NCBI GenBank assembly: GCA_947258875.1
Contig: CAMYKB010000006.1
Location: forward strand, 1 to 64,000
Direction: 5' to 3'
From: an uncultured Gammaproteobacteria bacterium
Lineage (GTDB): Bacteria; Pseudomonadota; Gammaproteobacteria; CAMYKB01
Length of the DNA: 64,000 nt
Both the position numbers and the translations under genes were made by a program. How positions within the stretch are numbered: position 1 is the stretch's first letter; every line of letters starts with the position of its first letter. Below the pieces are notes generated by a model. That model did not search any database. It was not told the origin of the DNA and was given only the letters and a program-made list of their open reading frames with translations. Positions 39,774 to 49,590 of the stretch are shown piece by piece.

Positions 39774-40002
39774 AACCGAGCTTGCCACCCAGGCTGATAT
39801 TAAACAGATATGAGAACACCAGCACCAGGAACACCGTGATGAATCTGGCACGCGCCAGTTGTCCTTCGATCTCGGCAGCAGTGAGTTCTCGCCCCAGCTT
39901 ACGCTGCATGCGCCGGATACTCATGGTCCAGACGATCTTGCTGACCGGCAGGAACAATAATGCCGCTAACACGGCAACTGAAATGATAAAATAGGTATTC
40001 AT
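39766..40002 (-). CDS. Small two-helix membrane protein
   Basis: The 78-residue protein starts MNTYFIISVAVLAALLFLPV (first helix), has a basic central loop (SIRRMQRKLGRELTAAEIEGQLARAR) and a second helix (FITVFLVLVFSYLFNISLG). Its 3' end overlaps the TPR gene start by 8 bp. I do not recognise the family; such small proteins commonly accompany acetate-type sodium symporters, which is what lies upstream here. Confidence 0.65.
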   Translation of the reverse strand: MNTYFIISVAVLAALLFLPVSKIVWTMSIRRMQRKLGRELTAAEIEGQLARARFITVFLVLVFSYLFNISLGGKLGYA

Positions 40003-40079
40003 GAGTGCTTCATCAGCAACGTGGCAACATGCCAACAGCCATTGTGACAAATTATGACTATGGCGTTAATACATTACCC

Positions 40080-40110
40080 GAAAAAATCAGGGGAGGCACA
40101 GGCCTCCCCC
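40080..40110 (-). terminator. Rho-independent terminator after the symporter gene
   Basis: Reading leftward, GGGGAGGC (40109-40102) pairs with GCCTCCCC (40097-40090), then TGATTTTTTC. It lies 23 bp beyond the symporter stop and separates it from the small membrane/TPR pair. Confidence 0.9.
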
Positions 40111-40132
40111 AAGCTCATGACATACTCACTTG

Positions 40133-42112
40133 TTATGGTTTATCCGTATCCAGGTGGATATCACCGATATCTTCATGCAGCACCTCAACTTCCTTATCGG
40201 GCACTGTCGACAGTTCCATTTTGTACGCCAGGAACCACATCATAAAGACACCCAGTGCCCACCACAGTATCTGCCAGGTCCAGATCGACGGCATTCCGAA
40301 GAGCCATGTCGATGAATCCGTAGGATTGCCAAAGATCGTGTTACCGATCACGGCGCCCGGACCAATGCCGAAGAAGAACCACACCAGGGTGATGATCCAG
40401 GCAACAGGCACCAGGCCCTTCTTACTGGATGGCAAGCTGGCATGTTCGCGCAGGAAGCTGTGGAAGGTCATCTTATGAGCATGATCAGCACTGTTCTGCG
40501 TCATTGCAGAGATGATGATCGCCAGCCCCAGGTTAAAGAAGATACCCCAACCCGCCGCATGCATGGTCATCGGCCAACGGCCCCATGGCATGAACTGCGC
40601 ACCAACCTTCTCAGTCAGCGTTACAGCGATCAAACCGGCGATCAAACCGGTAACAATGCCCGCACGCGTCAGCCATGGCCACCAGCAAACGGCGATCAAT
40701 GCCGGCCACATCTGGAATCCATAGGCCACTGCCAGGCCGCCCAGCAGCACCAGGGCGTCAGTTGCTGTCGTTGCTACTACCAACGCAGCCAACACTACAA
40801 GACCCACACAAATACGGCCCACGAATTTCTGGGTGTTATGGCTGGCATCAGGTATCAGAAAACGCTTGATGATGTCGCGAGTCAGCATACCACCGAAGGT
40901 GGACATATAAGCTGCACCAGTCGACTGCATAGCAGCCAACGCACACACCGATAGCAGCCCCACAAACCAGGGCGCAGAGCCACCCAACAGGTAAATCAAC
41001 TGCGGTACCAGCATGCCTTGCTTACCGGCCGAGTCCATCAGGTCCTTGCCACCCAATCCCGCTGCCATCACATTGTTGGTCAGTTCCGGATGCGCAGCAG
41101 CGAAGGCCGCGTCCGCACCCAGAAAGTGGCCGCCCAGGCCTTGCATGGCTGTAAACACGAAGAGGATAAAGCCAATACCAAAACTTGAGGCCCACACCTG
41201 CTGTGGAGCAAACGGTTTCGGGCTGTGGTTGGAGAAGGACCACATCGAGAATGCCGGCGCCGACTGGATACCCATGAGGGCAAACATGTAGGTCAGCACC
41301 ATGACACCGGTCCAGGCACCACCTACGGGCGCAGAGGCGGTGCCTAAGCCTGCACCGAACTGGATGACACCCGGTATCGCGATATAAGCGCTATAACCAT
41401 CCGGCGTGGTCTTACCAAACACGGCCTTGCCATCCGGACCAATCTGCGTCAAGGCGGCAATGCCTTCATTGATCTTGCCGAAACCACCCACCGCATTCAT
41501 GGCGATAATGCCGATAGCGATGATACCGAAGGCCAGCAGCAGCGCCTGCAGAGTGTCCACATAGGCCACCGCGCGCAGACCGCCGGAAGCCACATAGATG
41601 AACACCACTGCCGACAGTAACCACATGCCAACATTGACACCCAACATACCGTCGGTGAGCACATTAAATAAGAAACCGGAAGCGCGTAACTGAACACCCA
41701 GATAGGGTACTGAGAAAATAAACGCCACTATCACGACCAGCACGCGGATAATATCCGACTTGAAGTAGTGCGACAACATCTCACCCGGGGTGACAAAACC
41801 AAAGCGCTTACCCAACATCCACTGGCGTTTGAGGAACAGCACACCGGTAAACGGAATGGTGATCGCATAAAACGATGCGTAGGCGTATTGGAAACCGTCA
41901 CGATAGATTAATCCGGGATGACCCATAAAGGTCCAACCGGAGAAAGAAGTCGCCGTTGCTGCGAGTACGAATACCCACAACGAAATCGAGCGACCTGCGA
42001 TAAAGTAATCGCTGGCTGTTCTGGCAGTCATTGCTCCCTTGATTCCCCAAAAGATGCAATACGACCAGTACAACGCCACGAAGACAAAGAGCCAAACAAT
42101 TTTTGGATCCAT
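40133..42112 (-). CDS. Sodium:solute symporter, probably acetate (VC_2705-type)
   Basis: The 659-residue protein is a 13-15-helix SSSF transporter with RTASDYFIAGRSISLWVFVLAATATSFSGWTFMGHPGLIY near its N-terminus, GVQLRASGFLFNVL, and a long hydrophobic C-terminal half. Its length and closeness to acs, exonuclease and DUF294 genes match the subfamily typified by VC_2705, generally predicted to carry acetate or related short acids. The ATG at 42112 (MDPKIVWLF) has GAGAGGGG about 8 bp upstream; the frame upstream is not signal-like. A sigma-54-type promoter lies about 135 bp upstream. Confidence 0.88.
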   Translation of the reverse strand: MDPKIVWLFVFVALYWSYCIFWGIKGAMTARTASDYFIAGRSISLWVFVLAATATSFSGWTFMGHPGLIYRDGFQYAYASFYAITIPFTGVLFLKRQWMLGKRFGFVTPGEMLSHYFKSDIIRVLVVIVAFIFSVPYLGVQLRASGFLFNVLTDGMLGVNVGMWLLSAVVFIYVASGGLRAVAYVDTLQALLLAFGIIAIGIIAMNAVGGFGKINEGIAALTQIGPDGKAVFGKTTPDGYSAYIAIPGVIQFGAGLGTASAPVGGAWTGVMVLTYMFALMGIQSAPAFSMWSFSNHSPKPFAPQQVWASSFGIGFILFVFTAMQGLGGHFLGADAAFAAAHPELTNNVMAAGLGGKDLMDSAGKQGMLVPQLIYLLGGSAPWFVGLLSVCALAAMQSTGAAYMSTFGGMLTRDIIKRFLIPDASHNTQKFVGRICVGLVVLAALVVATTATDALVLLGGLAVAYGFQMWPALIAVCWWPWLTRAGIVTGLIAGLIAVTLTEKVGAQFMPWGRWPMTMHAAGWGIFFNLGLAIIISAMTQNSADHAHKMTFHSFLREHASLPSSKKGLVPVAWIITLVWFFFGIGPGAVIGNTIFGNPTDSSTWLFGMPSIWTWQILWWALGVFMMWFLAYKMELSTVPDKEVEVLHEDIGDIHLDTDKP

Positions 42113-42246
42113 AAAGAAGCCCCTCTCTGGGTTATTGTTATCGCGCTGCCTTGCGCAAAACCTATTCCATCCCTCCTCCACACACATCAGCGCACGCCAA
42201 CCTCAAGTAACGGATGCCGGGCTGCGGGTGCTTGGCTACATAAGAA

Positions 42247-42262
42247 TGCCAAAATCGTGCCT
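42247..42262 (-). promoter_or_regulatory. Sigma-54 promoter of the symporter gene
   Basis: On the reverse strand AGGCACGATTTTGGCA has the invariant GG and GC separated by exactly 10 bp, and GGCACG is a perfect -24 core (consensus TGGCACG-N4-TTGCA). The -12 element reads TGGC rather than TTGC. It faces the symporter, and the palindromic site at 42324-42361 lies about 65-100 bp upstream, the normal distance for an NtrC-type activator. Confidence 0.7.
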
Positions 42263-42323
42263 AATCCATCATCTATATGGATCAATGGCTTAGCACATTA
42301 AATCCGGCCTCCGGAAACAGAAC

Positions 42324-42361
42324 GTTACCATCGGTTACAGTGACCGTAACGTTTGGTAACA
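42324..42361. promoter_or_regulatory. Fourfold GTTAC/GTAAC palindrome, probable CbrB-like activator site
   Basis: Four half-sites are arranged symmetrically about position 42342: GTTAC at 42324-42328 and 42334-42338, GTAAC at 42346-42350 and 42356-42360. Half-sites in each pair are 10 bp apart, one helical turn. As I recall, CbrB targets in Pseudomonas carry TGTTAC and GTAACA half-sites, so the CbrB-like regulator encoded at 44886-46229 is the obvious candidate. The site lies between the symporter and exonuclease genes. Confidence 0.65.
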
Positions 42362-42384
42362 CACGTCAAGGCAACGTCGCTCAC

Positions 42385-42414
42385 TTGCATCACGGGTCTG
42401 ATGACACCTACTAT
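42385..42414 (+). promoter_or_regulatory. Possible sigma-70 promoter of the exonuclease gene
   Basis: TTGCAT (42385-42390) and TACTAT (42409-42414) are separated by 18 bp and lie 32 bp before the exonuclease ATG. The match is moderate. Confidence 0.4.
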
Positions 42415-42446
42415 GGGGGTTATCACAGCACCGGCTACCCAATTCC

Positions 42447-43058
42447 ATGACCCAGCGCTTGCGCGATCTTGAGTACGTCGCTTTTGATACGGAAACCACC
42501 GGACTTAAACCCTCCGCGGGCGATGAAATCGTTTCGATCGCAGGCATCCGGATTTGTGCAGGGCGAATTCAGGAAAACGATGTATTCGATACATTGGTCA
42601 ACCCAGGACGCGAAATCCCAAAGTCATCCAGCCTGTTCCATGGCATCATCGATAAAGATGTCGCCAGCAAACCCCATTTTGAAGAGGTGCTGCCGGAATT
42701 TAAGAAATTTGCAGCTGACAATGTACTGCTGGCTTACCACGCCGGCTTTGATTTCAGCTTCATACGCCGCAAGGAGGCACAAGCCGGCGTAACCATCAAT
42801 AACACGGTACTTGATCCATTGGTGTTGTCAGTGTATCTATTGCCCCGATCACCCGAGCACCGCCTGGAAGACATCGCCCACCGCTACAGCATTGATACTA
42901 TAAACCGCCACAGCGCATTGGGTGATTCGCTCATCGCAGCCAGAATTTTTATTAAGCAAATGGACGAGCTTGAACACCAAGGCATAGAAACCCTTGCACA
43001 GGCATTGGATATCTCCCGGGAAACCATAAACAGACACAAGATTCGTACAGAATTTTGA
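42447..43058 (+). CDS. DnaQ-like 3'-5' exonuclease
   Basis: The 203-residue protein has the DEDDh exonuclease set: FDTETTGLKPSAGDEIVSIA (Exo I Asp and Glu), LLAYHAGFDFSFIRR (Exo II Asp) and NRHSALGDSLIAARIF (Exo III His and Asp). It resembles stand-alone PolC-type epsilon-like exonucleases that, in several gammaproteobacteria, lie next to acetate-symporter and CBS/DUF294 genes. What it degrades there is not known to me. Convergent with the DUF294 gene. Confidence 0.9.
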   Translation: MTQRLRDLEYVAFDTETTGLKPSAGDEIVSIAGIRICAGRIQENDVFDTLVNPGREIPKSSSLFHGIIDKDVASKPHFEEVLPEFKKFAADNVLLAYHAGFDFSFIRRKEAQAGVTINNTVLDPLVLSVYLLPRSPEHRLEDIAHRYSIDTINRHSALGDSLIAARIFIKQMDELEHQGIETLAQALDISRETINRHKIRTEF

Positions 43059-43150
43059 TACGGGAAATTCCAGGTTAAGGCGTTTTTGGTTAAGGAATCC
43101 CTAATTAATTTATGAGCCTCCGCTCCTATACTGAAATAATTAAAAGGCTC

Positions 43151-44674
43151 TTAAAAAATATTACCGGTAAATTCCGTACGAATACGTTCACGCAGAACGC
43201 TAATAGCATGCAATCGATCTTTCAGCATATCCTCTTCACGCTTTGAGAGTGCTGCAGGTGGCACATAAGCACTAACCTCGTTACCCGCTCTGTAATCGCT
43301 CAATTGCTGACGCAGCACCAGGCGTGTCAGATAATAGAAGGCGCCCGTCAGGTAATCTTCTTCATCATGATTCAGCACACCAAGGTCGTGTAACATAGCA
43401 ATACGATCCAGTGTACTGGTTGCCGCAATGCCTTCACGCAGTGCCAGCAAGCGTACAGACTCGACCAGCGGCAACAAGCCATGGTACTTCAGATTCAATT
43501 TCCCTTTATGCGGGCCGGGTGTTTGATCTGTCGTCAAACGTCCCAGGAATCCCTGGGCGACGCCATGATTTTTTTGTACATCCTGCATTTGCCGCAGAAA
43601 GGCATGCTCGCCTTTCACAATATTGCTGACATAATCTCGCAGATCATCGGCCAGGCCGTGACGCCCGCATACCGCATCGAAATCAAAGAAAATATCTGTG
43701 AGCCTCAGAATGTTACGATTAGGCCGGCGCAACCAATGGCGTATTTGCTGTTTCCATTGCGTGAGGCTCTTGCGCCACAGTGGATTAGTTGCCATAACAT
43801 AACCACGGCAATACACAATGCCGATCTCGTCCAGAGCGCGTGTCATGCGTTCTGCAAGCTCAATAAAATAAGCATCAACTTGTGCATGTTGTTCATCCGG
43901 ATAATCATCGAGGATGAAACCGTTATCCTGATCCGGATACAGGAAACTCTCACCACGGCCACCGGAACCCATAACGATAATACTGAAACGCACAGGCGGC
44001 AGGCCCCAGGTTTCCTCGGACATTTGTCTGACACAAATCACCACGATGCGTCGATAGATGTCATTGTTGATTTCCGTCAACAGGCTCTGGATTTCAGGAA
44101 CCGGTACTCTTTCAGCGAACAAGGCTTCCGCCACTTCAACCTGAGCGACCTTGACATGTTGCAATCCATCAAGGGTTTCTTCGTGCGTTAACCGATCGAT
44201 CTGGTCGAGCAGGCGTGACGACACCGCAGCCAGCGCCTTATGCAGATGCAACATACCTACTACATAGCCATCCCGATCAACCACCGGCATATGCCGAAGA
44301 TTGGCACGCCGCATATTGGCAATGGCGCGATACAGGAAATCATCATCCCGTATCGTATGCACAACCGTACTCATAATGTCATTGACATCGGCATCGACAG
44401 CAACACGGAACGCAACCCTTTGCACTACGTCCCGCTCCGTAACGATCCCTTTTATCCTGCCATCACTCACAATCAACACACTCGACCGGCAAGCCCGCCG
44501 CATTGCTTCAACAACACGCGCGCAATCCGTATGCTCGCCAACAATGGGTGGAGCTGCATCCATGTGTTCCCTAACAACCTCCCTGAATGCGGCGGTGCGC
44601 GCAACACGCGACGGTTTGAGTGAAGTGTTAGCTGCACCCGCTGTCGACTTATTTTTTTTAAAGCTATGATCCAC
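43151..44674 (-). CDS. CBS-pair and DUF294 nucleotidyltransferase-like protein
   Basis: The 507-residue protein has two CBS motifs (about 35-160: SSVLIVSDGRIKGIVTERD and LRHMPVVDRDGYVVGML), a GlnD-like nucleotidyltransferase domain (about 165-310) with the metal-site GSGGRGESFLYPDQDNGFI, and the DUF294 C-terminal helical domain (about 340-500). Relatives often carry an N-terminal cyclic-nucleotide domain as well; none is present here. CBS pairs bind adenosine nucleotides, so a role in sensing energy charge is plausible. It lies downstream of cbrB in the same direction. Confidence 0.85.
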   Translation of the reverse strand: MDHSFKKNKSTAGAANTSLKPSRVARTAAFREVVREHMDAAPPIVGEHTDCARVVEAMRRACRSSVLIVSDGRIKGIVTERDVVQRVAFRVAVDADVNDIMSTVVHTIRDDDFLYRAIANMRRANLRHMPVVDRDGYVVGMLHLHKALAAVSSRLLDQIDRLTHEETLDGLQHVKVAQVEVAEALFAERVPVPEIQSLLTEINNDIYRRIVVICVRQMSEETWGLPPVRFSIIVMGSGGRGESFLYPDQDNGFILDDYPDEQHAQVDAYFIELAERMTRALDEIGIVYCRGYVMATNPLWRKSLTQWKQQIRHWLRRPNRNILRLTDIFFDFDAVCGRHGLADDLRDYVSNIVKGEHAFLRQMQDVQKNHGVAQGFLGRLTTDQTPGPHKGKLNLKYHGLLPLVESVRLLALREGIAATSTLDRIAMLHDLGVLNHDEEDYLTGAFYYLTRLVLRQQLSDYRAGNEVSAYVPPAALSKREEDMLKDRLHAISVLRERIRTEFTGNIF

Positions 44675-44885
44675 TGCTATAAGACCGTTAGACTTACGGA
44701 GCCTCTGATTACGTTTGGTTGGAATGAATTGTCGTCCAAAATCGCTATATTCAAATAAACTTTAGCAAGACGCGACTGCGAGGATGCAGGGAGTAGTGCA
44801 ACGAATAAAGCTGTTGCCGGCAAGTTGATGATGTTGTGCAAAAACCAACTACTCATCACTTATTCTGAGGTCCCTTAAAACCACT

Positions 44886-46229
44886 TCATGGGGCTTTGCG
44901 CGGAATACCAAGTTTGCGGCGGCGCTCCCATAGGGACTTACGACTGATACCCAGGCGTTGTGCGATACCGGTTTCCGATAATACATCTTCGTGTTCGAGC
45001 ACAAATTGAACAAAGTAATCATCCAGGGACAAGTCTGACCCTGACCTATTAGATCGCGTTTCCTGGCCGCGCGCTTGATCCACATCAATCGCCAGTGAGT
45101 CAGCCGTAACCTCCTCAGATTCCACCAGGATCACGGCACGCTCAACTGCATTTTCCAGTTCGCGAATATTACCTGGCCAATGATAAGCCGTAATATCAGC
45201 CAATGCCTGCCCGGTGAATCTCATTTTCGGCCTGTTGAGCTGCCGACATGCCTTGGTCAACATATACTCCGCCAGCTCGACAATATCTTCACCACGTTCC
45301 CGCAGTGGCGGTAATGAGATCTCCATGACCTGCAGGCGGAAATACAGATCACCACGAAATAATTCGTCTGCCACCAGTTGCTTGAGATCGCGGTGCGTGG
45401 CCGCCACCAGGCGTACATCAACACGGCGTACATCAGATGAACCGACGCGGCGGATTTCACCATCTTGCAATACGCGTAACAAGCGTGCTTGAGCAGACAA
45501 GGGTAATTCCCCGATTTCATCAAGAAACAGGGTGCCGCCATCAGCGGCCTCGACCATACCGCGGCGTGACTCGACCGCACCTGTAAATGCTCCCTTAACA
45601 TGCCCGAATAATTCAGGCTCAATCAGCGTTTCCGGTATGGCCGCACAATTTACTGTTACCATCGGGCCCGCTGAACGCGCGCTTTCCTCATGAATAGCAC
45701 GCGCCACCAATTCCTTGCCTGTACCTGATTCACCCAATACCAATACCGTTGCATCAGTTGGTGCCACCTTGTGAACACGGTTGCACACGGTCTGCATGGC
45801 ATCGCATTTTCCGATCATGCCGGTCACAGGATACTCGCGTTGAATATCGGATTTTAACGCTTCGTTCTGCCGTCGTGTTTGCCGTTCAAGCAGCACACGC
45901 CTGACCACCATCAGCATTTCATCATGATCGAACGGCTTGGCGATGTAATCCACAGCTCCACGCTTCATCGCATCTACTGCAGACGCCACGCTGGAATAAC
46001 TTGTCATTATTAGGACTGGCGCACCATTACAACGCTTTATAATCTCCGTACCTGGCACACCCGGTAGACGCAAATCAGCAATCACTAGATCAAAATCGCC
46101 GAGTTCATAGGAAGCTGCCGCCTCTTCAACTGAAGACGCTTCCGCTACACGATATTGATTGCGCTCAAATAAACGTTTAAGTGCTGCACGTATAACTTCT
46201 TCATCTTCTACAACTAATATGTCACTCAT
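44886..46229 (-). CDS. cbrB: Sigma-54-dependent response regulator, CbrB-like
   Basis: The 447-residue NtrC-family regulator has a receiver domain (Asp in VIADLRLPG, Thr in MTSYSS, Lys in AKPFD), an AAA+ domain (Walker [17 protein letters not shown], the sigma-54 contact GAFTGA, Walker [16 protein letters not shown]-like [15 protein letters not shown]) and a Fis-type helix-turn-helix end ([24 protein letters not shown]). It is translationally coupled to the SSSF sensor gene by ATGA. That pairing, plus the small gene ahead, is the Pseudomonas cbrXAB arrangement. The gene name rests on arrangement and domains. Confidence 0.85.
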   Translation of the reverse strand: MSDILVVEDEEVIRAALKRLFERNQYRVAEASSVEEAAASYELGDFDLVIADLRLPGVPGTEIIKRCNGAPVLIMTSYSSVASAVDAMKRGAVDYIAKPFDHDEMLMVVRRVLLERQTRRQNEALKSDIQREYPVTGMIGKCDAMQTVCNRVHKVAPTDATVLVLGESGTGKELVARAIHEESARSAGPMVTVNCAAIPETLIEPELFGHVKGAFTGAVESRRGMVEAADGGTLFLDEIGELPLSAQARLLRVLQDGEIRRVGSSDVRRVDVRLVAATHRDLKQLVADELFRGDLYFRLQVMEISLPPLRERGEDIVELAEYMLTKACRQLNRPKMRFTGQALADITAYHWPGNIRELENAVERAVILVESEEVTADSLAIDVDQARGQETRSNRSGSDLSLDDYFVQFVLEHEDVLSETGIAQRLGISRKSLWERRRKLGIPRKAP

Positions 46230-49183
46230 GATGCATAACGCTCTTTGGGAATGTATTCAACTCCAGGCAACCAGATCCTCACGTGAGTACCTCGATTGAC
46301 TTCGCTCTCTATATCAATCGTGCCTCCGTGGTCATGAATAATTTTGTAAACCATGGGCAAACCAAGCCCAGTACCCTCACCCGGAGGTTTGGTAGTGAAG
46401 AAGGGTTCGAAAATGCGTTCCAGGTGTTCTTCCAATATACCTACCCCATGATCATAGATTTCGAGACCAATGCCGCCATCAACACTATCAGCAATTATCT
46501 CCACCTTGTCACCAGCACTGGAGGCATCACAGGCATTACTGAGCAGATTGACCAGCACCTGTACCAGGCGTTGTCTGTCGCCTCGCGCCAATAAGCTGAC
46601 AGGACAGGATTGCCCACATTCAACCTTGCGCCCCTGATGCGATAACCGCACCAGACGCACTGACTCTTCAAGTGCATCATGCAAACTAAACGATGTATAT
46701 TCATAGGATTCGCTGCCACCATGACTGAAGGTCGTCAGCGATTGCACGATGTTACTAATGCGCTTGGTTTGTTCGAGTATCTGCTCAACACTGTAGCGCA
46801 CCTCGCCGGAATCGTTTTCATCACGCAGATTTTGCGCCAGGCAGGCTATCCCGGTAACCGGGTTACCAACCTCATGCGCCACACCTGCTGCCAGCCGCCC
46901 TATAGAGGCCAGGCGCTCGCTATGCACCAGCTCGGCTTCAAGGTTTTCAAGGTCCGTTAAATCTTCCAGCAGAAATACGGTACCCAGCGTCTGTTTGCTA
47001 TCGAACAAGGCCATACCCTGCTGGCTGATGGTTGCCTTGTGAAGATTGATCCAGCGCGGTTTGTCACCGCTATCAATCATGTGGCGGTACACATGATTGT
47101 CCTCATTATTAGCAAAGCCGCTCAATACCTGGCCCCATGGCTCGGGCAGTTCCTCCACATGACGGCCTTGAGCATCACGCAGCGGCACGCCGGATAGCAG
47201 CTCAAGTGCTAGATTCCAGATGACAATTTCCTGATTCTGGCCCAGCGCGCACACACCCAAGGGCAAGTCAGCAAGGATTTGTCGATGATAACGGTGCAGA
47301 GCTTCCAACTCTGCGGCAAGCCCCCTCAGACGACTACGCGAGTCCTCTAACTTACTTTCAACATAACGCATGGAATCAGCAAGCGCCGTCTGTACACCTG
47401 TGTTCAGTTCCAGACGTTGATTGACGATGATATGAGCAAGTTGCGGACCGATGAGGCCTGATAGGTTACGTTCCAGCTGTTCGCGTAAACGACGTAGTTC
47501 TACTGGGCGTGTTTCATCATGACCCATTCCCAGATCGCTCAGTGCCTGTCCCACTTCTTTACGCGCGATGGTACTGCCCACTGCACGCGCTAACCCCTCT
47601 TCAAACTGCTTGGGTGACGCTGCTGTCACGGCACCCATTGGCGGCACCAGGGATTCACTGCAGCAGGCTTCAGAAGCTTCTTGTTCTGATTGGCTCTGCC
47701 TTGTCATCGAGGAAATAACGATAAACAAGGTAATATTAACCGTAAGCGTTGCAAATGTTGCAAACTCCCATTTATCAAGCTGCAGTGTGTCTTGCAACAC
47801 TCCCATATTGGGCGCATAGCCAATAAGATCGGACACCTGCAACAGCGGCAACAGCAGCACGATTACCCAGACAGCTATACCACCCAATAATCCCGCCAAA
47901 AAGCCCGCCCTCGTGGAACGCCGCCAGAACAGTACGCCTGCAATACCCGGCAAGAACTGCGCCACGGCAACAAATGAAATCAGGCCCAACTGCACCAAAC
48001 CCTCCTTGTGTTCGAGCAGGCGGTAAAAACCGTAACCAAGCATAATAATCAAGCCGATAAGGACGCGACGCCCCCAGAGTAATTTGCGATAAAGATTGAC
48101 GTGCGGGTCAGGAAAACTCGCAGGCAACAACAAATGATTGAGGCACATGGATGCCAAAGCCAATGTAGTTACAATCATCATCGCCGACGCCGCCGATATT
48201 CCACCGATAAATGCAAATACTGATATCACGGAATAATCCTGCGCCATAGGCAGCCCCAACACATAATAATCAGCGGGCACATCGAGCGCCGAGGCCTGCC
48301 CAGCCCACATGATCAGGGGTATCGGCAGATTAAGAAACAATAAAAACAATGGAAACAACCAGGCTGCGATAGACAGGGTCCGCGGTTCGATATTTTCGGT
48401 GAATATCATATGAAACTGCCGCGGCAACAGAAACGCGGCCGCGAATGCGAGTAACAGCAAGGTTCGCCAAGGGCCTTCTGTAACCGGGCGGTACAGTGCA
48501 TCCACAGCCTCGGGATGCTGTTGCAACCATTCGTTAAGTCCTCCAAAACCACCCCAGACACCAAACAAGGCGGTCAAACCCACAACCAACAAGGCGATTA
48601 ACTTGATCGCGGACTCAAACGCGATGGCCACCACCAGGCCTTCGTGTTTTTCACGCGGGCTGATATGGCGCGCCCCGAACAGGATGGCAAATAGGGTCAG
48701 GGTCGCGCAAAATCCGAAGGCCAACACATTCGGGGAGGTTTCTTTGCTAAGAATTGAAATCGACTCGGTTACGGCCTCGATCTGTAATGCCATATAAGGC
48801 AGAACACCGATCAACATGAATAAGGTAACCACGATCCCGGCCGTTTGACTGCGATAGCGAAATGCAAACAAATCCGCCAGCGAAGTCAATTGGTACTCGC
48901 GCGTAAGACGTAGTAACGGCATAAGTAATACCGGTGTCAACAGGAACGCGAAGCTGACACCGATATAGATGGTCAGGAAGTTGTAGCCCTGGTTAACCGC
49001 AAAACCGACACTGCCGTAATATGTCCATGACGTCGCATACACACATAGAGACAACGCAAAGGTAACGGGATGCTTAGCAATTCCTGCTGGTAACCATCCC
49101 TGGTCAGTGGCATAGGCCACCAGAAACAACAACAGCATGTAGCTGAAGGCAATGAAAAAAATAACCGGTAGATCAAAGCTCAT
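46226..49183 (-). CDS. cbrA: SSSF-domain sensor histidine kinase, CbrA-like
   Basis: The 985-residue hybrid has an N-terminal sodium/solute-symporter domain of about 13 helices (about 1-520), a linker, a PAS region (about 640-750: [20 protein letters not shown]), a HisKA domain with the phospho-His in [20 protein letters not shown] and a HATPase end ([32 protein letters not shown]). Sensors of this type include CbrA (carbon limitation) and CrbS (acetate). The NtrC-type partner points to CbrA. The ATG at 49183 overlaps the preceding small gene by 11 bp. Confidence 0.9.
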   Translation of the reverse strand: MSFDLPVIFFIAFSYMLLLFLVAYATDQGWLPAGIAKHPVTFALSLCVYATSWTYYGSVGFAVNQGYNFLTIYIGVSFAFLLTPVLLMPLLRLTREYQLTSLADLFAFRYRSQTAGIVVTLFMLIGVLPYMALQIEAVTESISILSKETSPNVLAFGFCATLTLFAILFGARHISPREKHEGLVVAIAFESAIKLIALLVVGLTALFGVWGGFGGLNEWLQQHPEAVDALYRPVTEGPWRTLLLLAFAAAFLLPRQFHMIFTENIEPRTLSIAAWLFPLFLLFLNLPIPLIMWAGQASALDVPADYYVLGLPMAQDYSVISVFAFIGGISAASAMMIVTTLALASMCLNHLLLPASFPDPHVNLYRKLLWGRRVLIGLIIMLGYGFYRLLEHKEGLVQLGLISFVAVAQFLPGIAGVLFWRRSTRAGFLAGLLGGIAVWVIVLLLPLLQVSDLIGYAPNMGVLQDTLQLDKWEFATFATLTVNITLFIVISSMTRQSQSEQEASEACCSESLVPPMGAVTAASPKQFEEGLARAVGSTIARKEVGQALSDLGMGHDETRPVELRRLREQLERNLSGLIGPQLAHIIVNQRLELNTGVQTALADSMRYVESKLEDSRSRLRGLAAELEALHRYHRQILADLPLGVCALGQNQEIVIWNLALELLSGVPLRDAQGRHVEELPEPWGQVLSGFANNEDNHVYRHMIDSGDKPRWINLHKATISQQGMALFDSKQTLGTVFLLEDLTDLENLEAELVHSERLASIGRLAAGVAHEVGNPVTGIACLAQNLRDENDSGEVRYSVEQILEQTKRISNIVQSLTTFSHGGSESYEYTSFSLHDALEESVRLVRLSHQGRKVECGQSCPVSLLARGDRQRLVQVLVNLLSNACDASSAGDKVEIIADSVDGGIGLEIYDHGVGILEEHLERIFEPFFTTKPPGEGTGLGLPMVYKIIHDHGGTIDIESEVNRGTHVRIWLPGVEYIPKERYAS

Positions 49184-49370
49184 GCCGACCCCGCCTGCGT
49201 TGCAGCAGAGCGCCAAGCAAAATAATGGACAGCCAGATCAGGTATGGCAGATACCAGGGGTGCTCCGATGACATCAACCAGCGCACCAGTGGCGAGGCAA
49301 ACATAAACAGCGCAAGCAAGACCAGGATAACGACCTGATCCGGGCCTTTGCCTTGATCACGACTAAACAT
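49173..49370 (-). CDS. CbrX-like small membrane protein
   Basis: The 65-residue protein has two hydrophobic helices (VVILVLLALFMFASPLVRWL and YLPYLIWLSIILLGALL) and a basic end (RRRGRHEL). It overlaps the sensor gene start by 11 bp. As I recall, Pseudomonas cbrX encodes a similarly small protein that overlaps cbrA and is translated with it. The assignment is by position, size and topology, not by motif. Confidence 0.65.
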   Translation of the reverse strand: MFSRDQGKGPDQVVILVLLALFMFASPLVRWLMSSEHPWYLPYLIWLSIILLGALLQRRRGRHEL

Positions 49371-49390
49371 ACACTACAGCCTAGCAGAAA

Positions 49391-49407
49391 TGTTACGTTT
49401 AGTAACA
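49391..49407. promoter_or_regulatory. Palindromic TGTTAC-N5-GTAACA site between cbrX-like gene and prpB
   Basis: A perfect inverted repeat with 6-bp arms, of the same half-site type as the fourfold palindrome at 42324-42361. It lies 20 bp upstream of the cbrX-like start and about 185 bp upstream of prpB, so it could serve autoregulation of the sensor operon, remote activation of prpBCDE, or both. No good sigma-54 promoter facing prpB was seen. Confidence 0.55.
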
Positions 49408-49590
49408 CCAAAGGCGGTACGTTATCACCAGAGTGCGCAACAGATCTATTGGCTGGGTTAATACTATTTATTGATAACTATAATTAGGCATAATGCTTTG
49501 TTCGTGTTTGAATCACTCATCGCTCACGATGCGGGCATTAGCACGACAGCACACTATCCACGCTGGACATCACAATAAGAGAGCCCACCC

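Noticed and set aside
43110-43145. Terminator between the exonuclease and DUF294 genes
   Set aside because: GAGCCT and AGGCTC can pair but the loop is over 20 nt and no T-run follows in the needed direction.
49460-49590. Sigma-54 promoter directly ahead of prpB
   Set aside because: The closest match (AGGCATAATGCTTTGTTC, near 49487) lacks GC at the -12 position with a 10-bp spacing.
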